DNA of 64,000 bases from Agelaius tricolor (taxonomy: Eukaryota > Chordata > Aves > Passeriformes > Icteridae), in contig JALJCS010000015.1 in assembly GCA_023055355.1 (NCBI GenBank), positions 21,689,516-21,753,515 on the forward strand, read 5' to 3'. A program made the position numbers and the translations under genes. The notes beneath the pieces are model-generated. The model was not told the origin of the DNA. It ran no database searches and saw only the letters and a program-made list of their open reading frames with translations. Below, one piece after another: positions 19,739 through 30,900 of the stretch (the stretch's first letter is position 1; every line of letters starts with the position of its first letter).

Positions 19739-22700
19739 TTATGTTTTCTTCTTCAGCTCCTCAAATCTCCGTGAAAGATCATCGAAGTCAATGTCTTCTG
19801 AGGCAGAAGAGTTGGCGCCAGCAGATGCTGTTGGTAGTGTGTCTGGCACAGATGGCAATTCAGGCAATACAAAGTTATCAAAGGTATTAGGAACTCCAGC
19901 TCGTGGTTTAGGAGAAGCTTCTGGCTTGGGCTCAGGCCCTGTTGATAAGAGAAGTATCACTGCACCTCACCATCAGCATACACTCACCATGCCAAACAGA
20001 GCCCCACGAAGGAACAGTCATTCCAGAAACAGGCAGTACCAGAGGGTTTTTCAGAACAGCCCCTAATATCCAAGCTTTTCCAAACCTCAACAAACTCACC
20101 AGGCACTAGTGCAGCAGCATCCTTGTCAGCGTTAGGCTCATCAATCTGAAAAAGACTCTCAGTTACTACAGCTCTGTCCACCAGGCATGGTCACACCAGC
20201 ACACAAGCAGAGCTCAGAGGCACAGCTCCGGCAGATCAGTGCACACTCCTCCCCACTCCTAGCAGGCAGCCATGGCTTTGCAACAATGTGCCTCTCTTCC
20301 AAGAAACAGAGGCAGCTCTTCAGCTTTTCTCTCCCTCCTTGTCAACTAAAGTAGCTTCACTGACCATATTCTGAACTGGATCAATCAAGCGTATCCACTA
20401 TCAGGTCTGAAATATTTATCAAGGCCACCAGTGAGAAAACACCGCCCTCTTCATCCACATCATCACAGCTCCTTGCTGCCTTTCTTCAAAAACCACTGGC
20501 AGGCCCTTGTGACTAGCAGCAGGGTCTTGGTCTGTCTGGGAAAAAGGCTCATGGCACACGCAGCTGTGCTAGTAAAACTTATTCCCTGCATGCTGCAGCC
20601 CTCAACACCCATTCCTACCCAATTCACCTGCACTGCTGCACCTGTGAGAACACAAAAGTGTCAGCACCACAATGCTCAACTATGCTCCTCCCTACTCAGG
20701 ATAATGCAAAAACAGCATATCACCAAAAGCAGAGTAGCAGGCATGATGACAAACTGCAGCAACAAAACCAGAGACAAGTGTAGAAAGGGAAGTCTCCAGC
20801 CTCTGCTTTGTTTTCCCCAAGGACTGAGGAAAGTCTGTGAAAGGAAGAGTCTCTAAACATACAGCATCTGGGTCAGTCAAAATTGTCATCCAGGCTGTTA
20901 ATTAGTTCAAAAGCCATAATTAAACAGACTCAAGATGATAAACTCTTCACTTTGCAAAAACCAGAACTTGTGGATTCTGCTTATTAACTGTTTAACACCA
21001 CTTTAACAATGCAGCAAGAGAAATCTTGGGTTTCCTTTGCAGCCAAAGCACAGAGCTGAAGGAGGAACTTCTCTCCATAAGTCATCCTTCCATCGTGTGC
21101 ATTCACTGATTCACTACAGTAGCAAGCAATGCCAGCACCACCCCAAAAGCTCGAAAGCTTAGCTTAGTATCCTTTACAAACATTTCTCTTCTCTGTGGCT
21201 ACCACTGCACTCTGAGGATCCCTCTGCTGCCTGCAATGGCCATTCATCTCAGGTACTTACGGACTCGTATGTGGGTGGGTTTGCCGGAATTGGTGGTGGG
21301 TGGATGTTACTGAAAGGCTGGTAGGTCCCCACTGGCAGGCCACTGAAGTTCTCCTGTACAAAGAGATCAGTCATGCAGCACACCATCATCTGAGACACCC
21401 CACGCCTACAGCTGCCATGGGAGTCACAGGAAGTAGAGTCTTAGATAAATGCAAGCACGTATTCAAGTGGTAAGAGTTTATGCTTACAAGGAAGAGATTC
21501 TCAAGTATTAAGACAGATGTAGTCACCTGGAGCAGGCAGACCCAGCTAACTGGACTGTGGGTTATTCTAAAGAACCAGCACAGATAAACATTTCATCTTT
21601 CAAGGCACAAGAAGCACCAGGCCAAAAAAGGAAATACTCTGCCATTTCTGGCCCTGTGTGCAGTACTGCAGAATAGGAAAGAGGTTTCTGGCTCACACAA
21701 GGCTTTGAGTTGCCTTCATTTGTCACACAACAGCACCTCAAGGACCCAGACCTGGCACAACCCCTCAGCATGTTTATGCCTGGGCCAACAGCCAGGTGAT
21801 GATACTTGGCCCAGATTTTCCACAAAAAGTACTTCAGCACTACTGGGACCATACTAAGACTCAAAGCCATCCCACTATTCTGCTCTCCAGTCTACACAGA
21901 TATCCTGTAAATTACTTAATTCAGAGAACGGAGGAGTTCTTTTCAGCTCCCACCTTCCACCCTTACAACAAATCCTCTGCAAGAGCCATTGGCTCAGTCT
22001 TCTCCCTTGCAGGTCTGCAGGCAGGGCTCTTCTGCATTTTTCTGTGCTATTCCCACCCCACACAACTCACCTGATTTCCTTGACTGAATCCTGGCACACT
22101 ACCAGCCTACCAACTTCAAAGTGCAGCTCCAACTCCTGGACAAAAGCCTGGCAGTCAGAAGACTACCTCAGGAGTTAAGTCTGGACTCCTCTGTTCCCTG
22201 AAGGCAAAGAGGGCTGGCTGCAGAACAGGGTTAGGAACCTCCACAGTCAAGATGCAAGATTAAGCTTCAGCTGTACTGCCAGCAGCCTCCGTCCCATGCA
22301 GTCTCACACTGAGAAGATGGCACACTGAGCTAACAGGTACAGTCAGCAGGCACAGGGCTAAGCGCTACAATAGGAATCTTTCACAGAAAAGGAAACACAC
22401 AAAGCCCAGGAACTTACCGGTCCCTTAGGAGGTGGATAAGAGAAGGGTGGATTTGTTGTTGGCATGGGCATAGGCATCATCACGGGCATGGGTACTAACC
22501 CATCATGACCTATCATTGGGGCTGTAAATCCACCACCTCCGCCCCCTCCATGGCCACCCTTCTTCACATCGTCCGTGAAGCCCACATCAATTAGATCTGC
22601 CTCTCCACCTGGCGGGGCTTCAGCCTGGAAAGGGTGGAAGAATTCTGCTCACCAACACATCTCTTATGATCACTGCCCTCTATACACATTAGATGAAGCA

Positions 22701-25001
22701 TTTGTCAATGGACAAGATGGGAATACACAACAGAACAGAGCTATACAGTGGTATTAATGGAAAACAGAATGTGAACCAGGTTGTAGCATGTGTAACTACT
22801 GCCACATAACACAGGAGTGCCTGAAGGAAGAAGGATCATGCTATGCTAGGGCTGTCTAGAAGACACCAAAGCACAAGGACTACCCAGTTCACTGCAATGC
22901 CACATCCTGAGGCGAACTCACCATCACCACTGAGTCAGGCTCATAGGGCACATTGTAGTTCTTTGCAATCTCAATGAGGTATCTCTCCACCAGGATCTTG
23001 GGTGGTGCTTCCACACTCAACTTGTGCATCAGCTGGAACACGAGGGTGGAGAGACTTAGCAGAGCCAGGGCAATGCAGCATCCAACAGCTCTGTACCAGT
23101 GCCATCCCAGCCAGGGAGGTGCAGCAGGCAGCCGTGGGGAGGCCCCTGAACCCAGTACAACATGCTGCAGGCAGCCATAAGCCAGGGCTCTATTTGCTCT
23201 ACCCTTCCCCATCTACAACCAGTAGAGCAAGGCCTTCCTGCCTGAGGCCTCAGCACCATGCTCCAATGCAGGTGGGCCCTGGCTGCACAGCACCTGCTGT
23301 GCTCCAGAGTGATGGCAAGCATCAGCCAACCAGCCACGGGTCCAAGGGGCAGCAAGCCTTGGCAGGAGTGGCTGCTCTGCCAGCTCTGCCTGTTCTACCA
23401 GTTCCTTACCCTGTCATTGACTGTCCCAATCTGGTTTGTCCGGCACAGCTTCCCATACTCCTTGCTGTACTTAGCACACAACTGATCAGCAACCTGCAGC
23501 AGGAGAGAAACTCTAGAACGTGCACACTCCTGCTTTCCCCCACCTCAAACCTCACATCCACTCAGCTCCCTCCCTCATTTTTCCCACTGAGCACTCCAGT
23601 TCAGCAGCTGCAGCCACCCCACATGCTCCAAGGACATCTGATTTCCATCTGCAGAGCCCATAAAATCCTCTGGTATAAAGTCCCAGACAAGGGCTTCCAT
23701 CAGCATCAGGCAGCATCACCCCCACCCTGCATGTGCAGCATCCCTCAAGCAACCCTACTCACAATCTTCAACTCAGCCACTTCTGACTGGAGGCGTGGTG
23801 CAGCCCAAATCAGTGTCGATACTGCCTCTGCCAGGCCAGAATCCAGCTCCCTATGACCAAAGAAAACAATTCTCTCTCCACCCCATGCACCCAGCCTTTG
23901 CTGCCCTCAATCTCCTTAGCCTTTAAGTTCCCATCCCATGCACTGGGCTCCACAGTCTCCCGTACATGGGGAAGAAAAGGTCTCTGGAGAGACAAACATG
24001 GATGCCCTTCTGTACCCCAGACCTGCCCCCAACAGTGCCCCTTCCTGAGTCCATGACCCTCCCAGCCAGAGCTTACTTCATGGACTGGATCAAGCCAAAG
24101 CGGGCGAGCAGCAGATCACAGTACAGCTCCAGGATCTCCATGGCCTCCACAAGGTAATCTTCACGGATGATGTGCTCCACACGAATCCTGGCACGCTCAT
24201 CTTTTCCAGCTGCCAGGTAATCTGCAATCTCCTTCCTTGCCTTCTGGGCCAACTCAGCTGCAGCACACATCCCGAGTCCGGTCACTGTGCTGGCCTAGGC
24301 TGCTGCCTCCAGACTGCCCACAAGTCCCCATTACACATAAAACCACCACCAGCTTCTCCCCCCTATCTAACATCTGCATCCCGAGACACTCGGGCATGGC
24401 TTGGCAGAGCCCTCATGTCCAGCTCCCAGCACACTTAACTCATGGGAGGAGGGAAAGTGGACTTCAGGCTGCTGGAAACACTCCTGTACCTACAACCTCC
24501 CTACAGAGTTAACCAGGAACACAGGCCTGACCTGTGTCAGGGCAGGGCAGGTGGGGAGGATCTCCCACAGCACCCAGGGAGTTCTCCACTGTGCTCTTAG
24601 CACACATTGCCCACAAATATTAGCTGTTAGCTACCACCCCACAAACTGCACTCCAACAGCTGCCAGGAAGGTGGACAGAGGCCACACTGTGGCCAGCCTG
24701 CTCTTCCAGCTCCTTGTGCACCAGGGCAGATTGTTAAGGCCTGGGTCCAGCAAGGAAGAGCAAAAAGCTACTCCATACTTGGCCCATGAAAGTACCCCCA
24801 ACTCCAGAAATACCTTCCCAAGTCTCCTGAGCCCCAACAGCATCCTGGGTCCCTTAATACTCCCCCTAATACTCACTCTTAATACTTAATACACCTGCCC
24901 CCTTAATACTCACTCTTTTTTTTCTCCAGTAGCTTGAGGCGATTGATGACAAGGCGCAGGTTGACTCGCAAGCGCTCTGCCTTGAACCCAGAGCCCAACA
25001 T
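19739..25001 (-). CDS. IST1: IST1, ESCRT-III-associated factor
   Basis: Complete coding sequence, 9 exons, 365 aa (human about 364-366): 25001-24914, 24257-24077, 23850-23763, 23493-23410, 23032-22922, 22624-22418, 21353-21261, 20145-20100, 19938-19739. IST1 is an ESCRT-III family protein that recruits VPS4 and MIT-domain proteins in cytokinesis, endosomal tubule fission and nuclear envelope closure. Residues 1 to about 185 form the helical Ist1 core, with segments matching human almost exactly. Residues about 186-300 are Gly/Pro/Met-rich and disordered-looking, with Met-Pro repeats. The C-terminus DLSRRFEELKKKT is a type 1 MIT-interacting motif. The first coding exon begins at 25013 (12 bases of 5' UTR) and ends in an eight-A tract coding Lys. 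Its donor AGA|GTGAGTATTA is duplicated 37 bases further into the intron. A non-coding first exon ends at 25985 (donor GTGAGT). Confidence 0.99.
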
Positions 25002-25949
25002 GATAAACACTTTCTGTGGAGAAGAGGGATGGCCACTGGAACCAACAACTGCCAGTCAGGGTCTGTCACCAGACACTGTTTTACTGCGGGGGAGGCCAAG
25101 AAATGCCCCAAACAAACAAGCCCTAGTCTGCCAATCCTGAATCTAGTTATTTATAAGTGACTGAACCTCGAGTGCTTATTATTGCCTTTCCCACTTCATA
25201 ACCCTGCACCTCACCAAGACCAATAGGATTGGCCTTAGAACTTCAAGGAAACTTACTGGACATTGTTTTAAAAACAGAAAAGTCAACTGAAGAGCCAAGC
25301 CCACCTCTGTCCTATCGAATACAAGTTATAAACCAGCTATATAATTAACTAGAGGACTATTAGAAACTAAGGTTGTAACAATGTCGTCATCAGAAGGAAA
25401 AAGTTGCCGTTTCACATTCCCCACACTCTTCCTGCCTACTGAACACACGCTTAGTCTCCCAGGAACCAGTTCAACTTATTAACCCTACAAAAAGCAAATC
25501 CTAATATTATTTAATTATAGCATTCTGTTTGCCAAAAACCGTTCATCAAGGAAAAGCTTTCTTAAAAGACAGCACATAGAATCACCTCTGCTTGCATCTC
25601 ACCTCCCCATCCCTCTGTGCCGGCGGCTCCACCGCCCAGAGCGGAGAGAGTCATGACCTGATCCGGCTGCCGGGACGGCCGCCAGCCACACCAGCCGCTC
25701 GGGGAGACTCGCCGCGTCCGGCCTAATGCCCAGGGACAGTTCGGACAGTGCGCAGGAGGCCCTGCATGAGCTCCACAGGCGCAGCTGCACCTGAGGGCTG
25801 AGAGGAGAAATCCCTCTCCCTCCCCAGCTAGGTAGCAGAGACAGAACATCCCACACCACGAGCGGAGCAGGTCCCGGGGCAAGTCCCAGGGCTGCGGGAG
25901 ACCCTGAGGCAAGGCTCCCCGTCAGTTTCTCGGACACCGAGTGCTCCCC

Positions 25950-26460
25950 GCGGCCCCGCTCACGCGTCCCACGGTCCGACTCACCACCCGCCGCTCCGCA
26001 GCTGTGCCACCCAAAATGGCGCGCGGCTTCCGCAATCCTTCATCGCGTGCGGAGTGATCCTCATAGCCGGCACTCTCCGTACCCAGTCTCCGGCACAGCC
26101 CGGGGCACAGTCGAGCTGGCGCGGCGGGCGCTGTCCAGACCCGCTTCCGCAAATGCGGCCTTGGCGTACCAACGGCCGGGGAGAGAGGGGCACAGTCTGG
26201 GAGAGCGGCGCAGAGGGACTACATGGCCCGGCGGAGGGATCCTGCGCGCGTCTAACCGGTGCCACGCCTGATAGGCGCCCGCCGGTGCCCGCCCCCGGCG
26301 TGGCGGTTCCGGCAGCGCGGCGTTCCGCCGGCTGCTGCGACCTGGCCACGGGGTCCTCGGTTCTCTGAGGGTCGCACGGCGCTGGCGCCACCGCGAAGGA
26401 GAGTCGGACCGAAGTCCAGCCCGGGCCTGGGACCGGAGCCGCAGCTCCCGGGTAAGTGGG
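25950..26460. promoter_or_regulatory. Head-to-head CpG-rich promoter of IST1 (-) and ZNF821 (+)
   Basis: A GC- and CpG-dense block bounded by two outward-facing first-exon donors: minus-strand GTGAGT at 25984 for IST1 and plus-strand GTAAGT at 26452 for ZNF821, about 470 bases apart. AAAATGGCG at 26013-26021 resembles a YY1 site, and CTTCCGC occurs at 26028 and 26143. No TATA box is evident. The same divergent arrangement exists in human. Confidence 0.7.
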
Positions 26461-27831
26461 CCTAGCGGACGTTCCGAGCGGGCCCGCTGCTCCCGCGGCG
26501 GCGCTCAGTAGCCCGTGAGGGGAGGCGGCCCCGAGCCCCCGGGGCGGGGCGGTTCTCCTCAGCAGGTGCGCGAGCTCGTAACGCGCGCGGTGGGTCTGAG
26601 TTAATACTACACCCTGCGTTTTGGCCTTGCAGGGTACGCGAGATTCTGGCGAGCCGGGGTGGCACGAGGGCTCCCGGTAATCTGCCGGCGGAGACGGCCG
26701 GGGCAGGCGGGCCCCGTCGCAGGCACGGATGAGCTCCCTCGGGTGGTCGGGAGTCACGCGCTGGGCTGAATCCATGGCATACAGGTGAGACGCTTCAGGT
26801 AACGAAAAGCCGGCCCCTGAGCTCTGCGGGTGAGCTGTGCCCTCCCGGTGCCTGCCGTGGCCCCCGTGCCCGCGCTCGCGCAGCCTGGCGTTGCCCTCCG
26901 CCATCTTGCCCGTCTGTCTGTCCGCTGCCCTTTGTCTGTCTGCGGCTCCCGGTGCCTGCGGCGGGACCGGGTAAGCCGGGCCGGGCTGAGGTTGCCGCCC
27001 GCCAGGAGTGAAACGGGCCCCGCGGCGGGACCTTCGCTGCCAGAGCCGGTCGGTCTGTCAGGGATGCCCGGTCGGGACGTCGGAGGCCTGGGCAGGGTTC
27101 CCGCGTCCGTCCTGATGCTAGAGGAGCCGCATCCCTTTGTCTGTATGTCTGGCCGCTTGCGGGCCTGGTTCTTCCTGCCGTCTCCCGTGCGCTGGGACTG
27201 CCGGATGGATTCCGCTGTCTGGGGAAGTGTCCGAGATCTTCGTGTCCGTCTATCTGAGAAGGCTGATGCGATCCCTGTGTCTGTCTGGCAGTGCGAGGCT
27301 GACAGGATCCTTTTGTCTGTCTGTCTGATGTCCATGTTTCTCTGTCAGCAAGAGGCTGATGAAATCCGTGTGTTTGTCCCTCTGAGGAGGCTGACGGGAT
27401 CTCTATGTCCATGTGTCTTGTGGGAAATGGGTTCAGCTCCTCCTTTTGTCTGTCTGTCTGAGAGGACTGTTGGGAATGCCACCTTCCTCTGTCAGTTCAA
27501 CGACAAGGATGAATACTTCACTGCAGGAATAGGCAGGAGAGAGAAGGGTGTTTGGACTGCGGTTGTGGTAATTTTTGAAGGGGACGCACATTTTTTGAGG
27601 GCATCAGGATTGCTTAAATCTTTACCTGAGAACTGGGTAGGACTGCCCATGCAGAATGCTTTCTGACATGCTTGTGGATTGTGTTGGATGCTGGCCTGGA
27701 ATCCAGCTGTGGTGATGCAGAATGAGCCCCATAGGTAGAAGGGTGGGGAATGACTCTGGGACAGGCAGCAGAGCTTGGCCAGGGACTTGGAGGGTTTCAG
27801 TGAAGTGTGTGACAGACTCTTCTCTTCTCAG
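26452..27831 (+). other. ZNF821 first intron, GC-rich with a minisatellite
   Basis: Non-coding intron between the first exon (donor at 26452) and exon 2 (acceptor AG at 27830-27831). Long overlapping frames on both strands (up to 278 codons) come from a low stop density in GC-rich repeats, not from genes. Confidence 0.6.
27208..27425 (+). repeat. Degenerate ~35-bp minisatellite in ZNF821 intron 1
   Basis: Units begin GATCY near 27235, 27270, 27306, 27363 and 27398, each followed by a TGTSTGTCTG-type stretch and then GAGGCTGA. Spacing is about 35-36 bases, except for one 57-base unit with an insertion. Flanking GTCTGTCTG runs near 26908, 26933, 27138 and 27455 suggest a wider ancestral array. 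Confidence 0.6.
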
Positions 27832-27912
27832 ATGAGCCCTCTGCAGAGGGGAGGAACACTCTCTGCCCCCAGGTCAGGGAAACATGTCCCGTCGGAAACA
27901 GACCACTCCTAA
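27832..27912 (+). promoter_or_regulatory. Upstream ORF overlapping the ZNF821 start codon
   Basis: Exon 2 begins at 27832 with an ATG. Its frame runs 26 codons to TAA at 27910-27912, overlapping the ZNF821 ATG (27884) in another frame. If the acceptor at 27831 is used, ribosomes must bypass this ATG. The uATG sits only at the splice junction, so its context depends on exon 1. Confidence 0.4.
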
Positions 27913-30900
27913 CAAAGTTCACTGTGAGTATGATGTTATGCAGCATTGTGGGACCCTTGCTCTGGCTGGGTTGTGGAGTGAGGTGGGGAGGAGTGGAATG
28001 ATGGGAGTGATGGGAAGGGACAGCTTGTGGGGAATGGTGGTTACTCATCTTTTATCTTAGGGTGTAAAAGAAGAGAAACTGAGCTCTGTGCATCAGGGAA
28101 GCTGGCTGTGTCCTGGCATAGCAGGACAGGGGTAGGCTTGAACAGCTAATGCTGTGAGCATAGGTTTGTATATGCAGGGCCTGTAGCTGGGCTTTGCATT
28201 CACACTGTCAAAAGTACAAGTTAGAACACTAGAAAATGTGGCTTGAGGCTCTGGCCTCTTGCTAGCAAAGGAAGTTCTAGGCAAGGTGGTTGGAGCATGC
28301 TGGCTAAAAGCCAGCAAGTCCTGGGTTTTGATCTTCATCCTACCACAGACCCAACTGGCTGGCCTTGGGCATGTTACTTAAGCTCACTGTACCTCAGTTT
28401 CTACCAGATGATGAAATAAAGCCATTTGCTCTTTCCTGTCAAGGAATGGGTGGTGGCCAAGTAAATTACAGGACAAATAACTGCTGTCTGCCAGATCATT
28501 CTTGAGCTGAGGTGGGTAAGATGGATCTCTGTTTCTCCATCATTGCCAAGGCCTAAGCATTTGTTTGACAGTGAAAGGGTTGAAGATGCTGTGCATCGGC
28601 ACTTCTCGTGGTCAGGCTACAGCCAGGCACCAGTGGAGCTGGGAGGCAGAGATGAAGGTTTGGCTGCAGAGGGGAAACTGCACATGTACAGCTTTTGTTT
28701 GGCAGCAGAGGGAATTTGAGGGGCCTGAAATTATGCCCTTGTTCATACTCAGGTTTGTGGCTGGAAACATGCTTGGAATTTGGGCTGGAATTAGGAAAAC
28801 AAGTTTCAATTTCTGTAGATCTGTGAGAGCAAGGCTGCTGAGAGGGCCCTGTGTGGTTTTGGCTGCAGTAGCTGTCAGGAGTGCGAGATAGAGCTGAGTG
28901 CTGCAGCCCTAACACTGCCTCATTGCTGGTGCTGCTGGCTTGCATGTCTGTGTGTATGTGTGCTGCCTCTGTGCACAGGTACACAACAGGCATCTGTGCA
29001 TGCTGCTCTCAGTGCAAGGGGAAACTCTGGGCTGGAGCTGACACCTTGCACACTCCGTGAGTGCACTGGGAAGGGCTGTCTCTGCCTGGGACTTGCAGCC
29101 CCACTGGCTGGGCAGCTTGGCAGAGCCAGCCGAGCTGTCCCTGCTGGCCAGAGTGAGGTTCTCAAGGAGTGTGGCTTGTGGCACCTGCATTGCCTTGTGC
29201 TCTCTGATTCCTGCTTCTGGTTGTTGGGTTCCACTGTGGGCAGAGTATAGATTTAATTTGTCTGATAGTACATTAATGACTTTGGAGTTGTTGTTCTTAG
29301 AGAAATTTGATATGTCTGGTATTTTATCCTGTGATGCCAATAACATGCCTTGTGTCCACACACTTCTGCTTCTTAGAGTGCCCAGGTATTACTGCTGTTA
29401 CTGAGCTCAGGTATATGCATATTATGTCATATGCAATTAAGCTATCTTCCTTGGTCCGGAGTTGGGATTTCTTGAGTATGGAAACCAAGCGCTACAGTAG
29501 CTCTAATTGTGCAGATAGAGTTTCCATGGTGTTTAGCTGGGTACTTTTCTGCACTTCACTGCATAAGGGCTGTGTTCTTCAGAAGCTTGTACTATCATAT
29601 ACAAAACTCTACGTATCACAAAATTCAGTGGTGCACTGTTTTCACAGTGAACAATGCTTTTTTATCTGCAATACAAATGATTGTATCTCCAGTCCTGGTT
29701 TTGGAGGAAGCTGTCTGACAAACACACTGCCAGGGGGCAGGAGGTTATAGCATCAGGTATGCCACGGAGTGGAGTTCTGGGACCTGTTCATCTCCTTTAC
29801 ATGCAGTAACGTTGCTACAGAGCAACTGTTCAGCAGGAGCCATCGAGAGCAGCAAGTAGGACCACAAGAAAATAAGGGGACCGAGAGATACCAGAAACTT
29901 GTCAATGGTGATGTCTTCACCTTGGGATGGAAAATCTTGTCTGTCTTATGATGAACACCACGAAATCGTTGGGACTTCTCTGTCTACCTAGCCTGCTGTG
30001 TGTCTGGAGGGCCCAGAAATGCCGTGCAGTGCCCTGACGAGGATAATCGGAGAAAACACCGGCTCCAAGAACGGGGTGAGCCAGCAGAATGAGGAGTCAG
30101 GCTGAGACATAGCAGACACGTTACTGGGACTTCTTCACAGGGACTGCAGTGGTTGGGAGGAGAGGAATGAAAGGGACAGCAGGTATGCAGCTTTTTATGC
30201 AGTTGCCTGCAGCTGGGGTCTGATTTGGCAGGCTATGGGGCTGGGGGACTGCCTTTTGGATTTGCATAAATACGACTGTGCATATATGACTGGACAAATT
30301 TGATGGGAGGATGGTGCCTACTTCTTCCTTGCATGGCCACTTCCATCTTCTCTTCCTTCTTGGACTGACTAGGGCGAGTAACAGCTGCTGATTTCCTCTC
30401 GTTGGCTTGCTTGGTGTCTCCTCTTTCCAGGATTACTTTGCAGGCTTGGCATGGCCCTCATTTCACCTTGCTCTCACAACACCATGGTTTTCTGTCCTCA
30501 CTTAGGACAGAATCACTTTGCTTGGCAAGCAGAGCAAACCAGCTAGGAGATTGTATGGTTACAAATCAAAACAGTTTTCAATAGAAGTTGATATGTAAGG
30601 AAAGTCAAAATAATACTGAAACAATGATAAAAATTATGGTAAAATTTATCACAAAAGTCTTTCTGTGCATGATGGCCAGTCCCACAATTTTAATTTAGTC
30701 ATTGCCCCTGCAGCACATAAATGGCTCTTAAGAATATAATTTTATTTTGCCATGTGAAATTTTGCCATTTTTGCATGAAAAACATACCTTACAAAGTGCT
30801 AACAAACTGAGCAGTAATAGTGGAATATGCTTGTTGAAAAATAAAATGCAGTTAGATTGCTTGTGGGGAGATACCTTAATTTGGTCATTTGGTTCAATTT

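Noticed and set aside
26830..27666. 278-codon plus-strand open frame in ZNF821 intron 1
   Set aside because: Lies in GC-rich repetitive sequence with equally long frames on the other strand. No domain, and it is explained by the ~35-bp minisatellite and low stop density.
29950..30200. Possible LTR fragment in ZNF821 intron 2
   Set aside because: No terminal TG/CA, target duplication, primer-binding site or second copy visible.
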